Below, piece by piece: positions 17,343-26,899 of a DNA stretch of 64,000 bases. How positions within the stretch are numbered: position 1 is the first letter of the stretch; each line of letters starts with the position of its first letter. The stretch is taken from positions 1 to 64,000 of the forward strand of contig WQYQ01000012.1 in the NCBI GenBank assembly GCA_009781175.1, in the 5' to 3' direction. The position numbers and the translations under genes are program-made. This DNA comes from Betaproteobacteria bacterium. Its GTDB lineage: Bacteria > Pseudomonadota > Gammaproteobacteria > Burkholderiales > Rhodocyclaceae. The notes under the pieces were generated by a model. The model searched no databases, had not been told where the DNA came from, and saw only the letters and a list, made by a program, of their open reading frames with translations.

Positions 17343-20300
17343 AGCAGCCTTTCAACATTTCCGATTGGGGGCTGCGGCACCAATCGCTGGTTTTGTACCT
17401 GATCGTGATGCTCACGCTGGTCGGGCTGTTTTCCTACACGCAACTCGGGCAGTCGGAAGATCCGCCGTTTACCTTTAAGGCGATGTTCATCCGCACGAAT
17501 TGGCCGGGCGCGGACGCCGAAGAAGTGCAGCGGCAGGTGACCGATAAGATCGAACGCAAAATCCAGGAGCTTGGCGCGACCGAATACATCCGCAGTTATT
17601 CGCGGCCGGGAGAGTCGCTGGTTTTCCTCGTCATCAAGGACAACACGCCCGCTGCGCGCTTGCCGGAGTTGTTCTATCAAGTGCGCAAGCGGGTTGGAGA
17701 TATTCGTTTCACGCTGCCGACGGGGGTTCAGGGGCCGTTTTTCAACGATGAATTCGGCGATACCTACGGGAATATCTTCGCTCTGCTCGGCGAGGGAATG
17801 AGCTATGCGGACTTGAAGCAGTACGCGGAGTCGATCCGTGCCGAGTTGATCAAACTGCCCGATGTGGGCAAGGTCGATTTTTTCGGCGTGCAGGATCAGC
17901 GGATCTGGATCGAGTTTTCCAATCTCAAGCTCGCGACCCTGGGGATCGATGTGCGCACGCTCGTGCAGGCGGTGTCGGGCCAGAACGCGGTATCGGCCGC
18001 GGGGTTTTACGAATTGGGCGATGAGCGGATTTATCTGCGCCCTTCGGGCCGCTTCGAGAGCCTGGAGGCGATTCGTGAAGTGCCGGTGCGTGCGGGCGGG
18101 AGAAGCTTCAGGCTTGGCGATATCGCCGAGGTCAAGCGCGGTTATGCCGAGCCGACCGATAACAAAATGCGTTTCATGGGGCATGAGGCGATCGGTATCG
18201 GTGTCGTGATGCGCAACGGCGGCGATATTGTGGCGCTGGGCAAGCGGCTCGACGATGCCGCGGGCCGCATCGAAAAACAATTGCCGATCGGGGTGCGCTT
18301 CGAACGGGTTGCCGACCAGCCGCGCGCGGTGACGCGCGGGGTGCAGGAATTCGTGCGCTCGCTTGCGGAAGCGGTGGTCATCGTGCTCGCCGTGAGTCTG
18401 CTTTCGCTTGGGCTGCGCACCGGGCTGGTGGTCGCGATTTCCATTCCGGTGGTATTGGCGACTACGTTTCTCTGCATGTACGAGTTCGATATCGGTTTGC
18501 ACAAGACATCGCTCGGCGCCTTGATTCTGGCGCTCGGCTTGCTCGTCGATGACGCCATCATCGCGGTCGAGATGATGGCGACGAAGATGGAGCAAGGCTG
18601 GGAACGCGTGCGGGCGGCGAGTTTCGCGTACACCTCGACGGCGATGCCGATGCTCTCCGGCACGCTCGTCACCGCGGCGGGTTTCCTGCCAATCGCGACG
18701 GCGCAGTCGTCGACCGGCGAATATACCCGCTCGATCTTTCAGGTTACGGTGATCGCGTTGTTGATTTCCTGGATCGCGGCCGTTTTGTTTGTGCCCTATC
18801 TGGGTTATCACTTGCTGCCTGATTTCGCGATTCGCCGCGCGGGTGAACCGACGCGCCTCATGCGCTTACTTAGACGCCTTGCGCCGCGCTGGGCCCAACG
18901 CATCGAGGCGCGCGAGAAAGCGGCGCCGCATGGACATGCGGAGGGCATTTACGCGAGTGGCTTTTATCGGGCATTTCGCGGGCTTGTAGAAACCTGTGTG
19001 AGGTTCCGCTGGCTCACGATCGGGGCGACCCTGGCTTTGTTCGTGCTTTCGCTGTGGGGCTTCAAGTTCGTGCAGCACCAGTTCTTCCCGGATTCGACGC
19101 GGCCCGAACTGCTGGTCGATTTGCGCCTCGCGCAGGGGGCGTCTTACGGCGCGGCCGAGCAGGCGGTGAAACGGCTGGAGGCGATGCTCGCGAAGGAATC
19201 CGGCATCGAAAATTATGTGGCCTATGTCGGCATCGGCAGCCCGCGTTTTTATTTGCCGCTCGACCAGCAATTGCAGCAGCCGAATTTCGCGCAGTTCGTC
19301 ATCCTGACGAAAGGCTTGGCGCAGCGTGAAGCGCTGCGCGCCGATCTGATCAAACGCTTCCAGACGGATTTCCTGGAGCTGCGCGCCTCGGTCAACCGGC
19401 TCGAAAACGGCCCGCCGGTCGGCTTCCCGGTGCAGTACCGGGTCAGCGGTCCCGAAATCGCGCAGATCCACAAGATCGCCGATCGGGTCCAGGCGATCAT
19501 GGCGCGAGATTCGCGGCTCTCGAATGTGAATAAGGATTGGGATGAGCCTTCCAAGGTCGTCAAGGTGCATGTCGATCCCGAAAAAGCGCGCCTCTTGGGC
19601 TTATCGGTTCAGGATGTGTCCGATTTCTTGAATGTTTCCTTGAATGGCACCGCGGTCAGTCAATACCGCGAAGGCATCGAGACGATCGATGTCGTCGTGC
19701 GTGGCTCCCCGGAAGAGCGGCGTCACCTTTCGCTCTTACCTGAATTGATTATCCCGACCGGGCAGGGGCGCGGCGTTTCACTGATTCAGGTGGCGACGCT
19801 CGAATATGGATTCGAGCCTGGCATGATCTGGCGGCGCGACCGGGAGCCGTCGGTGACGATACGCGCCAATCTCTACGGCACGACACAGCCGGCGACGGTC
19901 GTGGCGCAATTACAGCCGCGCATCGATGCGCTGCGGGCCAAGCTGCCGCTGGGCTATCACATCGATATTGGCGGTTCGGTCGAGGAGAGTGCGAAGGGTG
20001 GGAAATCAGTCGCGGTCGAGATGCCGCTCTTTGTGCTCGTGGTTCTGACCATATTGATGGTTCAGCTGCAAAGCTTCTCGCGCATGGCGATGGTCGTGTT
20101 GACCGCGCCTTTGGGCATGATCGGGGTGACGCTCTTCCTGTTGGTGTTCAACAAACCGTTCGGCTTCGTCGCGATGCTGGGCACCATCGCGCTGTCCGGC
20201 ATGATCATGCGTAACTCGGTGATTCTCGTGGATCAGATTCAGCAGGATCTGCTGGCCGGCCGCAGCGCCTGGGAAGCGATCATCGAATCGACCGTGCGGC

Positions 20301-20500
20301 GTTTCCGCCCGATCATCCTGACCGCCGCCGCCGCGATCCTGGCCATGATTCCCCTGACGCGCAGCGCTTTCTTCGGGCCGATGGCGGTGGCGATCATGGG
20401 TGGGCTTTTCGTCGCGACCTTGCTCACCTTGCTGTTCCTGCCGGCGCTTTATGCCGCGTGGTATCGCATCCCTGAGCCGGGACCTCGGGCAAAGAGTTAA
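17339..20500 (+). CDS. RND family efflux pump, inner-membrane permease
   Basis: A 1053-aa RND transporter, usual length for HAE-type pumps. TM1 lies at about residues 15-35, followed by a large periplasmic loop. The proton-relay region of TM4 has GLLVDDAIIAVEMMATKMEQG near residue 400, with the usual adjacent acidic residues. A second half repeats the layout, with GTIALSGMIMRNSVILVDQIQ near residue 960. It overlaps the adaptor gene by 4 bases. Sequence style (QLGQSEDPPFTFKAMFIRT) is that of the VexF/AcrB-distant pumps with single adaptors; the exported compounds cannot be told. Confidence 0.95.
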   Translation: MKQPFNISDWGLRHQSLVLYLIVMLTLVGLFSYTQLGQSEDPPFTFKAMFIRTNWPGADAEEVQRQVTDKIERKIQELGATEYIRSYSRPGESLVFLVIKDNTPAARLPELFYQVRKRVGDIRFTLPTGVQGPFFNDEFGDTYGNIFALLGEGMSYADLKQYAESIRAELIKLPDVGKVDFFGVQDQRIWIEFSNLKLATLGIDVRTLVQAVSGQNAVSAAGFYELGDERIYLRPSGRFESLEAIREVPVRAGGRSFRLGDIAEVKRGYAEPTDNKMRFMGHEAIGIGVVMRNGGDIVALGKRLDDAAGRIEKQLPIGVRFERVADQPRAVTRGVQEFVRSLAEAVVIVLAVSLLSLGLRTGLVVAISIPVVLATTFLCMYEFDIGLHKTSLGALILALGLLVDDAIIAVEMMATKMEQGWERVRAASFAYTSTAMPMLSGTLVTAAGFLPIATAQSSTGEYTRSIFQVTVIALLISWIAAVLFVPYLGYHLLPDFAIRRAGEPTRLMRLLRRLAPRWAQRIEAREKAAPHGHAEGIYASGFYRAFRGLVETCVRFRWLTIGATLALFVLSLWGFKFVQHQFFPDSTRPELLVDLRLAQGASYGAAEQAVKRLEAMLAKESGIENYVAYVGIGSPRFYLPLDQQLQQPNFAQFVILTKGLAQREALRADLIKRFQTDFLELRASVNRLENGPPVGFPVQYRVSGPEIAQIHKIADRVQAIMARDSRLSNVNKDWDEPSKVVKVHVDPEKARLLGLSVQDVSDFLNVSLNGTAVSQYREGIETIDVVVRGSPEERRHLSLLPELIIPTGQGRGVSLIQVATLEYGFEPGMIWRRDREPSVTIRANLYGTTQPATVVAQLQPRIDALRAKLPLGYHIDIGGSVEESAKGGKSVAVEMPLFVLVVLTILMVQLQSFSRMAMVVLTAPLGMIGVTLFLLVFNKPFGFVAMLGTIALSGMIMRNSVILVDQIQQDLLAGRSAWEAIIESTVRRFRPIILTAAAAILAMIPLTRSAFFGPMAVAIMGGLFVATLLTLLFLPALYAAWYRIPEPGPRAKS

Positions 20501-20524
20501 GATTACGCATTCAGTGTCGGGTGA

Positions 20525-20655
20525 ATATTGACCACGGGTTGAGCGCAAGCCCCGCCAGTTATGGCGGGTCAAGCGAGACAAGCGTGTTATTGGCGCCAAA
20601 GGCGCCTCCAATTTGTGGCGAGGAAGCCCTAACTTTTAAGTTGGGGTGACTCACC
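20525..20655 (+). repeat. Full-length copy of a dispersed non-coding element ending GGGGTGACTCA
   Basis: The 168-base gap between the RND gene and pcm contains CACGGGTTGAGCGCAAGCCCC (20533-20553), a hairpin-prone middle (GGCGCCAAAGGCGCC) and AACTTTTAAG..GGGGTGACTCA (20631-20653). Both end motifs recur elsewhere in the window, alone or together, always in gaps. It stands 15 bases before the pcm start. Confidence 0.55.
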
Positions 20656-20668
20656 TTCAAGGGAGTGG

Positions 20669-21322
20669 ATGATGGATTTCGAGCAGGCACGCTTCAATAT
20701 GGTGGAACAACAGATCCGGCCTTGGGATGTGCTCGATCTTGAGGTGCTGGACACCGTGATGGCGGTCAAGCGCGAACTGTTCGTGCCCGAAGCGAGCCAC
20801 AATCTGGCCTTTTCCGATATACAAGTGCCTTTGCTTAACGGGCAGGTTATGCTCGAACCCAAAATCGAGGCCAAAGTTTTGCAAGCGCTCGCGCTGCGCA
20901 AGACCGATCAGGTGCTCGAAATCGGCACGGGTTCCGGCTACATGGCCGCTTTGCTCGCCGCGCACAGCGAATGGGTGCGCACGATCGAGCGCGATCACGC
21001 ATTGGCCGCGTTTGCGACGGCTAATCTCCATCGCGCCGATGTGCAGAACGTTATCGTGGAGGAGGGCGACGGCGCTAATGGTTGGCCGACGCGTGCGCCT
21101 TATGACGCGATCGTCATCTCCGGCGGCTTGTATGAAGTGCCGCGCGCAATCCTCGAACAGCTCAAGCCGGAAGGGCGTTTGATCGCTTTCGTTGGCGCTG
21201 CGCCGGTGATGACTTGCGAGCTGACGACATGCGTCGCCGAAGGGCGTTTCGAGACCGTGAAGCTTTTCGAAACCCTGGTGCCGATGCTGCATGCGCCGGC
21301 GCCCGAACGGTTTGTATTCTGA
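20669..21322 (+). CDS. pcm: Protein-L-isoaspartate O-methyltransferase-like protein
   Basis: A 217-aa methyltransferase of the PCMT family, which methylates isoaspartyl residues for repair. Motifs: N-terminal ARFNMVEQQIRPWDV, SAM site VLEIGTGSGYMAALLA, and YDAIVISGGLYEVP. In Betaproteobacteria such short PCMT proteins usually sit before tolC, as here (24 bases). The classical PCMT substrate pocket is not fully conserved, so repair activity is an inference. Two tandem ATGs (20669, 20672) follow GGGAG. Confidence 0.85.
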   Translation: MMDFEQARFNMVEQQIRPWDVLDLEVLDTVMAVKRELFVPEASHNLAFSDIQVPLLNGQVMLEPKIEAKVLQALALRKTDQVLEIGTGSGYMAALLAAHSEWVRTIERDHALAAFATANLHRADVQNVIVEEGDGANGWPTRAPYDAIVISGGLYEVPRAILEQLKPEGRLIAFVGAAPVMTCELTTCVAEGRFETVKLFETLVPMLHAPAPERFVF

Positions 21323-21346
21323 TTATTCAAGATTTAGGAGCGCCCG

Positions 21347-22789
21347 ATGAAGCGATTGCCGTTTTTTGCGCTAGCGAGCTTGTTTATTGGAAGTGCGCAT
21401 GCGGAGGACCTGTTGCAGGTTTATCGCGATGCGGTGGAATTCGATGCCCAGTATATGTCGGCCAAGGCGCAGTCCGTTGCCGATACGGAGCGTAAAACGC
21501 AGGGCCTGGCGGGCCTGCTGCCGCAAATCGGAGCGTCGGCCGCGACGCAGTACAACGATGTTTCCATCAGACAGCCGATTTCCGGGTCCGGGCGCTACAA
21601 CACGAATAACTGGGGCGTACAGCTGACGCAGCCCCTTTTCCGCGTGCAGAACTGGCAGCAGTTCAAACAAGGCGAATTGGCGGCCACGGTCGCTGAACTG
21701 CAACTGACGAATGCCCGGCAAGATTTGATGCTGCGCGTGGCGAATGCGTATTTCGACCTCCTCAATTCGCAAGAAACGCTCGCAAGCATCGTGGCGCAGA
21801 AGAATGCGGCGGAGCAGCAGCTCGGGCTCGCGAAGAAGAGCTTCGAGGTCGGCGCCACCACGATTACCGACGTGTACGAATCGCAGTCGCGTTTCGACCT
21901 CGCTGCCGCGGGTGAGTCTGCGGCAATCGCCGATGTCGAAGTCAAGCTCCAAACTTTGCGGCAACTGACGGGCAAGCGCTACGGTCCTTTGGCGCCGCTG
22001 CGCAGTGGGGTGCATTTCAACCGCCCGCAGCCGGACGATGTGATGCAGTGGGCGAAAAGCGCCGAGATGGACAATCTGAGTGTTCAGATGACCAAGCTCA
22101 ATTACGATATCGCGGACCGTCAGGTCACCAGCAGTCGCGCGGGCCATTTGCCGACTGTCGATTTGGTTGCCAGCTACGGCCATCAACATGCCCCCGTGAT
22201 GGACGTTATGGGTCCGGTCGACTATGCCTATAACTCGACCCAGGTAGGCGTTCAACTGCAAGTGCCAATTTTCGCCGGCGGCTATACGCAATCCAAAGTC
22301 CGCGAGTCGCTCGCCTTGAGGGATAGGGCGCGTTCCGACTACGAAAATGCACAGCGCAGCGCCCACCTCGGAGCGCAACAAGCTTATCTCGGGCTGACTT
22401 CCGGCATCGCGCAGGTGGCCGGCTATGAGGCGGCGTTGCTTTCCTCGCGCAGCGCGGTTGAAGCGAACAAACTCGGCTATCAAGTCGGTGTGCGGATCAA
22501 TATCGACGTGTTGAACGCCGAAACGCAGTTCTACGACACCTTCCGCCAGCTTGCGCGCGCGCGTTACGACACTCTGCTCGCCCAGTTGCGTTTGAAAAAT
22601 GCGGTAGGCAATTTGAGCGAAGAAGATCTACAGATCGTCAATGGGCTCCTCGACCCCGCGAGCGCGGGGAAGCCGATTGCATTGCCCGACACTACGCCAC
22701 CCACGCTTGGGAAGGATGAGTTTGCACCGAGGAGCGAGTCACCGCGAAAAAGCATTCCGCGCCGCCCGTCAGTAGACAAATCCCGATAA
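21347..22789 (+). CDS. tolC: TolC family outer-membrane channel
   Basis: A 480-aa outer membrane efflux protein with a signal peptide ending AHA-ED near residue 19, then two outer-membrane-efflux repeats: an N-terminal LLQVYRDAVEFDAQYMSA start and a C-terminal half with GVQLQVPIFAGGYTQSKV. The helical segments RVANAYFDLLNSQETLASIVAQ and TLLAQLRLKNAVGNLSEEDL are typical of TolC. The last 50 residues are proline and charge rich. It probably works with the RND pump at 16.2-20.5 kb and with type I exporters. Confidence 0.94.
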   Translation: MKRLPFFALASLFIGSAHAEDLLQVYRDAVEFDAQYMSAKAQSVADTERKTQGLAGLLPQIGASAATQYNDVSIRQPISGSGRYNTNNWGVQLTQPLFRVQNWQQFKQGELAATVAELQLTNARQDLMLRVANAYFDLLNSQETLASIVAQKNAAEQQLGLAKKSFEVGATTITDVYESQSRFDLAAAGESAAIADVEVKLQTLRQLTGKRYGPLAPLRSGVHFNRPQPDDVMQWAKSAEMDNLSVQMTKLNYDIADRQVTSSRAGHLPTVDLVASYGHQHAPVMDVMGPVDYAYNSTQVGVQLQVPIFAGGYTQSKVRESLALRDRARSDYENAQRSAHLGAQQAYLGLTSGIAQVAGYEAALLSSRSAVEANKLGYQVGVRINIDVLNAETQFYDTFRQLARARYDTLLAQLRLKNAVGNLSEEDLQIVNGLLDPASAGKPIALPDTTPPTLGKDEFAPRSESPRKSIPRRPSVDKSR

Positions 22790-22840
22790 TTAGAGGATGA
22801 AGGGTTGCCTTGGGTTGGTTCGCCGAAGGCTTCCCTTTCA

Positions 22841-23212
22841 TCATGGCCGGTTGCGCGAAATACTGGCCCACACGTCCTGAATCTGAATATGAAAGCTGGG
22901 AAGGGCGCGCTGGATCGTTTTCCAGACGATTTCAAAGTCCACCTTAAAGTAGCCGTGGGCGACAGCATTGCGCATCTGGTAAGCGAACGCCAAGGGTAGT
23001 TCGGAGTGAGCCGCAGCGAACTCAGGGTAGTGCTTCTCGATGTTGTTGCTCGCTTCGCCGATGATCTCGAAGTTACGGATTACGGCGTCCTGCACCAACG
23101 AGTCGTTCAAAAACGCCACTTCGTCCATATCCTCGGTGTAGCAGTTGATGCGCTCAATGGCTTCGAGGATATGTGCCAGATAGTCGGTGAGGCGTTGCTG
23201 GTCGCGGCTCAT
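22841..23212 (-). CDS. HepT-like HEPN ribonuclease toxin
   Basis: A 123-aa helical protein of the HepT family with the RNase motif R-x4-H in MRNAVAHGYFKVD near residue 85 and the upstream IGEASNNIEKHYPE typical of HepT. HEPN toxins cleave RNA and are silenced by AMP addition from the partner MntA. Its start overlaps the MntA-like gene by 4 bases. Confidence 0.9.
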   Translation of the reverse strand: MSRDQQRLTDYLAHILEAIERINCYTEDMDEVAFLNDSLVQDAVIRNFEIIGEASNNIEKHYPEFAAAHSELPLAFAYQMRNAVAHGYFKVDFEIVWKTIQRALPSFHIQIQDVWASISRNRP

Positions 23213-23499
23213 ACGGAGCGAGCCTCCGCCAGCACCGCGGCCCGAAACTTGTCCGGCAGGGCATTGGGTGTCAGTACGTCCACAGGAACGCCAAGCAGCT
23301 TGCCCAACTCGTGCCGGATCGCGCCGATGTCGAACAATGTTGTCTCCGGCGTTGGGTCGATGAGGATGTCCAGATCGCTGTCGTCCGTGTCCCGGCCATG
23401 CAAAACGGAACCAAATACCCGAGCATTACGGGCATGGTGGGACTCGATAACACGCCGAATTGCGGCGCGGTTCGAGTTCAAGGCTTCAGAGGGTTTCAT
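23209..23499 (-). CDS. MntA-like minimal nucleotidyltransferase antitoxin
   Basis: A 96-aa nucleotidyltransferase with the signature GSVLHGRDTDDSDLDILID (GS-x10-D-x-D) at about residues 30-48. This type VII antitoxin class neutralises HepT by AMPylating a tyrosine near the HEPN active site; HepT here keeps a Tyr in AHGY, two residues from the catalytic His. First gene of the pair. Confidence 0.9.
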   Translation of the reverse strand: MKPSEALNSNRAAIRRVIESHHARNARVFGSVLHGRDTDDSDLDILIDPTPETTLFDIGAIRHELGKLLGVPVDVLTPNALPDKFRAAVLAEARSV

Positions 23500-23604
23500 A
23501 CGCTCTCCCGCAACAAGATCCGGTTCGATGATAGAGCAACGGCCATCGCTGTGTAATGGCGAAAACCATTTCGGTGATCACGGGTTGAACGTCAGCCCCA
23601 AGCG

Positions 23605-24888
23605 TCAGCGCGGGGCGACTTGGTTTTCCAGCAGGGGAGCCAGACACTGCATGGTGTGAGCGAGCGCGCCACGGTGCGCGTTCGCAAACAAGCGGCCAGC
23701 GTCCCCCATTGCTTTGAGCGTGCTGGCATCGCGTAGCAGAGTAAGCGCTTCACAGACGCCGGCCTCCGAATTGGGACAGCGCCGGGCAGCGCCGGCGGCG
23801 ATGGCCTGTTCGGTCGCCTGGGCGAAATTGAATGTGTGCGGGCCGACGAGCACCGGGGTTCCGACCGCACAGGCTTCGATCAGATTCTGCCCGCCGAGCG
23901 GTTCCCAGCTTCCGCCAATCAGCGCAATGTCCGCCGCCGCGTAGTAGGCGAACATTTCGCCCATGCTGTCGCCGAGGAAAACTCGCGTTGTAGGTTCGAT
24001 GATAGTTTGTGCATCGGAACGGCGTTGCAGCGGCAGTTTGCGCATGCGGATGAGTTCGGCAACTGCGTCGAAGCGCTGCGGGTGGCGCGGCACCAGAACG
24101 AGCAACACCTCGAGCGGCGCATGTTGCACGAAGGCGTCGAGCAGCGCGGCTTCTTCTCCCTCGCGCGAACTGGCGATCAACACAACCGGACGCGTGCCGA
24201 ATGCTCGGCGGAAATTCCTGCTTCGCTCAAGCTGTGCGGCAGGCGGTGTGATTTCGAACTTCAAGTTGCCGGTGACAATGGGCGTTTTGGCGCCGAGGTC
24301 CGCGAGCCGCGCCGCGTCGGCCTCGCTTTGCGCCGCGACGCAAGCAAGGCTGGCAAAGGTTTCCCGCGCAAAACGCCCAAGCTTTGCATAACCGCGCGCG
24401 GAGCGTTCGGAAAGCCGCGCATTCACGAGCGCGACCGGGACGTTTGCACGCTGCGCACCAGCGATCAGATTGGGCCAGATTTCGGTTTCCATCAGAATGC
24501 CGAGCCGCGGCCGGAAGTGGGCCATGAAACGGGCGACGCAACCTGGGGTGTCATAGGGCAAATAGGCCACGCTGACTCGCGCATCCTGTGCGTAGAGTTC
24601 AAGCGCAGTCGCTCGCCCCGTCGGCGTCATTTGAGTCAGCAGCAGCCGGTGATGTGGAAAACGTTCGAGCAAGCCGCGCACAAGCGGTTGTGCCGCGCGT
24701 GTTTCCCCAACCGATACGGCGTGCAGCCAGATCAAGGGTTGTTGCGGAGCCGCTTGCCCATAGCGCCCGATTCTTTCCGCCAGGTTTTGCAGGTATTCGG
24801 GCTGGAGGCGTGCCCGCCAGAGCAGGCGAGCCAGGATGAGCGGCGCACCAAGCCACCACAACAATGTGTAGAGCGTGCGAGCGAACAT
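23605..24888 (-). CDS. waaA: 3-deoxy-D-manno-octulosonic acid transferase WaaA (KdtA)
   Basis: Adds Kdo from CMP-Kdo to lipid A precursor at the inner membrane. The 427-aa protein starts MFARTLYTLLWWLGAPLIL (N-terminal membrane anchor). GT30 motifs: WLHAVSVGETRAA near residue 55, ILMETEIWPN, and ALIGGSWEPLGGQNLIEAC with PVLVGPHTFNF near the C-terminus. The start ATG at 24888 shares a base with the waaC stop (TGATG), which excludes the longer frame inside waaC. The two core genes form one transcript. Confidence 0.96.
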   Translation of the reverse strand: MFARTLYTLLWWLGAPLILARLLWRARLQPEYLQNLAERIGRYGQAAPQQPLIWLHAVSVGETRAAQPLVRGLLERFPHHRLLLTQMTPTGRATALELYAQDARVSVAYLPYDTPGCVARFMAHFRPRLGILMETEIWPNLIAGAQRANVPVALVNARLSERSARGYAKLGRFARETFASLACVAAQSEADAARLADLGAKTPIVTGNLKFEITPPAAQLERSRNFRRAFGTRPVVLIASSREGEEAALLDAFVQHAPLEVLLVLVPRHPQRFDAVAELIRMRKLPLQRRSDAQTIIEPTTRVFLGDSMGEMFAYYAAADIALIGGSWEPLGGQNLIEACAVGTPVLVGPHTFNFAQATEQAIAAGAARRCPNSEAGVCEALTLLRDASTLKAMGDAGRLFANAHRGALAHTMQCLAPLLENQVAPR

Positions 24889-25844
24889 CAGCACCACAAC
24901 CGTAAGTGGTACAGCACTTCGGCCACGCTGGGGATATGGCCGGGACCGCCAAGATTGATCGCGCTGCGATCGCCTGCAACCCCATTGGCGCCTGGTTCGG
25001 TTGCGACATAAATGGCGACAATCGGCACGCGCAATGCGGCGGCAAGATGCGACAGTCCGGTATCCACGCCGACTGCGCATTGGGCGCGCTCGATAATCGT
25101 GGCCAAGGCATCCAGACCCATCGGTGGAATGAGTTGCGCATGGGAAAGCTGTTGCGCGATCCGTTGCGCCCGTTCGCGCTCGCTCGCATTGCCGGCCGGC
25201 AACACACAGTTGAGACCCTTACGATTCAATGCCCGGCCCAATTCAGTCCAGTTCGGTTCCGGCCATAGCTTTTCCGAGCGCGCGCTTGCGGTAAATAGCA
25301 GCGCATAAGGTTCCGTGGGCCGCCATGCGTCGGCTGGCGGCTCCTGCGCATGAATGCCGTAATCGACGGACGTGTCGATGCCGTAGCCGAGCGCTGCCGC
25401 GGTCAACAAGCGGTTACGCTCGACCGCATGGCGCTCCCAGGAAACGTCGAAATGCGCAGCGTAGAACCGGGTTGCAAGCGTTTCGCGCGCGCTGCCGCGC
25501 CCGTAACCGCTGATTGGCGCGCGCCCAAGGCGAGCCAGCAGCGCGCTTTTGAAGAGCCCCTGTGCGTCGATTACATGACTGTAGCCCGCCGAGCCGAGGC
25601 GCTTGCGCAGGGTGATGATCTGCTTCCAGGTCGATGGCAGGAATAAGCGCCGACGCCAGCGGCGCAGCGCGACTGGAATCACGTCGCGAATCGCGGGATG
25701 CAGACGCGCCAGGGGAGCGAAGGGCTCCTCGATGAGCCAATCGATCTGTGCATCGGGAAAGTGCGCGCGCAGATCCGTTACCGCGGGCAAATACTGGATC
25801 ACATCTCCCATGGATGTGGTCTTGACGATCAGAATCTTATGCAT
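24888..25844 (-). CDS. waaC: Lipopolysaccharide heptosyltransferase I WaaC
   Basis: GT9 enzyme that adds the first heptose to Kdo of the LPS inner core. The 318-aa protein opens MHKILIVKTTSMGDVIQYLP and carries HVIDAQGLFKSALLARL, ARSEKLWPEPNW and the donor-site AVGVDTGLSHLAAAL. Start ATG at 25844. It is divergent from the GT2 gene at 25903 with 58 bases between them. Confidence 0.96.
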   Translation of the reverse strand: MHKILIVKTTSMGDVIQYLPAVTDLRAHFPDAQIDWLIEEPFAPLARLHPAIRDVIPVALRRWRRRLFLPSTWKQIITLRKRLGSAGYSHVIDAQGLFKSALLARLGRAPISGYGRGSARETLATRFYAAHFDVSWERHAVERNRLLTAAALGYGIDTSVDYGIHAQEPPADAWRPTEPYALLFTASARSEKLWPEPNWTELGRALNRKGLNCVLPAGNASERERAQRIAQQLSHAQLIPPMGLDALATIIERAQCAVGVDTGLSHLAAALRVPIVAIYVATEPGANGVAGDRSAINLGGPGHIPSVAEVLYHLRLWC

Positions 25845-25902
25845 GAGCGGGATTATTCCGTTCTGTTTCTGCGGCTGCAAATCGTGCCTTTATAATCTGC
25901 GC

Positions 25903-26688
25903 ATGAGTCATAAGTTATCTGCTGTTCTGATTACGCGCGATTGCGCGGCTAGCCTGGCGGAAACGCTTACTTCATTGGCATTTTGCGATGAAATTATCGT
26001 CGTCGACTCCGGCAGTGCCGATGGGAGCGATGCGCTTGCGCGCGGCATGGGCGCGCGGGTCATCCATCAGGACTGGCTCGGGTTCGGGCCGCAGAAGCAA
26101 TTTGCCGTGGAACAAGCGCGCAACGATTGGGTTCTGTGTGTTGACGCGGACGAGATCGTCTCCCCTGAATTGCGGGCACAGATCGAGCGCGAACTCACCG
26201 ATCCGAAACATCGCGCATTTGAATTTCCGCGCTGCAATCGTTTTTTGGGGCGTTATCTTCGGCATGGCGAGGGCTACCCCGATTGGTCGCTACGGCTTTT
26301 CGACCGCCGCCATGCACGTTGGTCGGATGATCTGGTGCATGAAAAGGTCATTGCCCTGGGCGATGTGGGCCGGCTAACAGGCGATCTGCTGCATCACAGC
26401 GAAGAGACGTTGGAGCGCTATCTCGCCAAACAAAATCACTACACCTCGCTTGCCGCGGAAGCCTTGTGCGCCGAAGGCGGCAACCTGCCTTCGGCGGCGA
26501 AATTGCTTGTAAGCCCGATTTTCCGATTCCTCAAATTTTACCTCTTGCGTCTCGGCTTCCTTGATGGTGTTCCGGGCCTCATCCATATAGGAATTGGGTG
26601 TTTTAACAGTTTTTCAAAATATGCAAAAGCAATTGAATTGCGTCAGCGAAAAGACCTGTGGGAAACGGCAAACCGCAGCGGGGACTGA
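25903..26688 (+). CDS. Family 2 glycosyltransferase, WaaE/KdtX-like (LPS core)
   Basis: A 261-aa GT2 enzyme: LSAVLITRDCAASLAETLTS, the metal-binding VLCVDADEIVSPEL (DxD-type) near residue 83, and GEGYPDWSLRLFDRRHARW followed by VHEKV, features of the WaaE/KdtX group that glycosylates heptose or Kdo of the LPS core. Its place next to waaC and waaA supports a core role. A TATAAT lies 8 bases before the ATG (25890-25895), so transcription may begin very near the start codon. Sugar donor unknown. Confidence 0.88.
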   Translation: MSHKLSAVLITRDCAASLAETLTSLAFCDEIIVVDSGSADGSDALARGMGARVIHQDWLGFGPQKQFAVEQARNDWVLCVDADEIVSPELRAQIERELTDPKHRAFEFPRCNRFLGRYLRHGEGYPDWSLRLFDRRHARWSDDLVHEKVIALGDVGRLTGDLLHHSEETLERYLAKQNHYTSLAAEALCAEGGNLPSAAKLLVSPIFRFLKFYLLRLGFLDGVPGLIHIGIGCFNSFSKYAKAIELRQRKDLWETANRSGD

Positions 26689-26899
26689 ATTCGAGATATC
26701 CGCGTCAGTGTGGTAAACCGCGCTGTTTGAGATAGCGTTGTGTTTGGTGGCCCATCGCAAACATGCGAAAATCCTCAATCAGAAAAATTTATGCTTATTG
26801 TCAGCCGGTTCGCCCAAAGAAGGCGAGCGCGCTACGTTCGAAGCGCAACGGCCACGAATCTTCCGGACGAATCCCGGAAATTCCTTTTCGAGTGATGCT

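Noticed and set aside
17036..18811. 591-aa minus-strand frame opposite the RND pump
   Set aside because: Antisense shadow; composition rich in Arg, His and Gln, no domain signals, and the pump frame is unambiguous.
25890..25895. TATAAT as a firm promoter for the GT2 gene
   Set aside because: A matching -35 box at 16-18 bases is not seen, and it would leave almost no leader; noted only in the gene entry.
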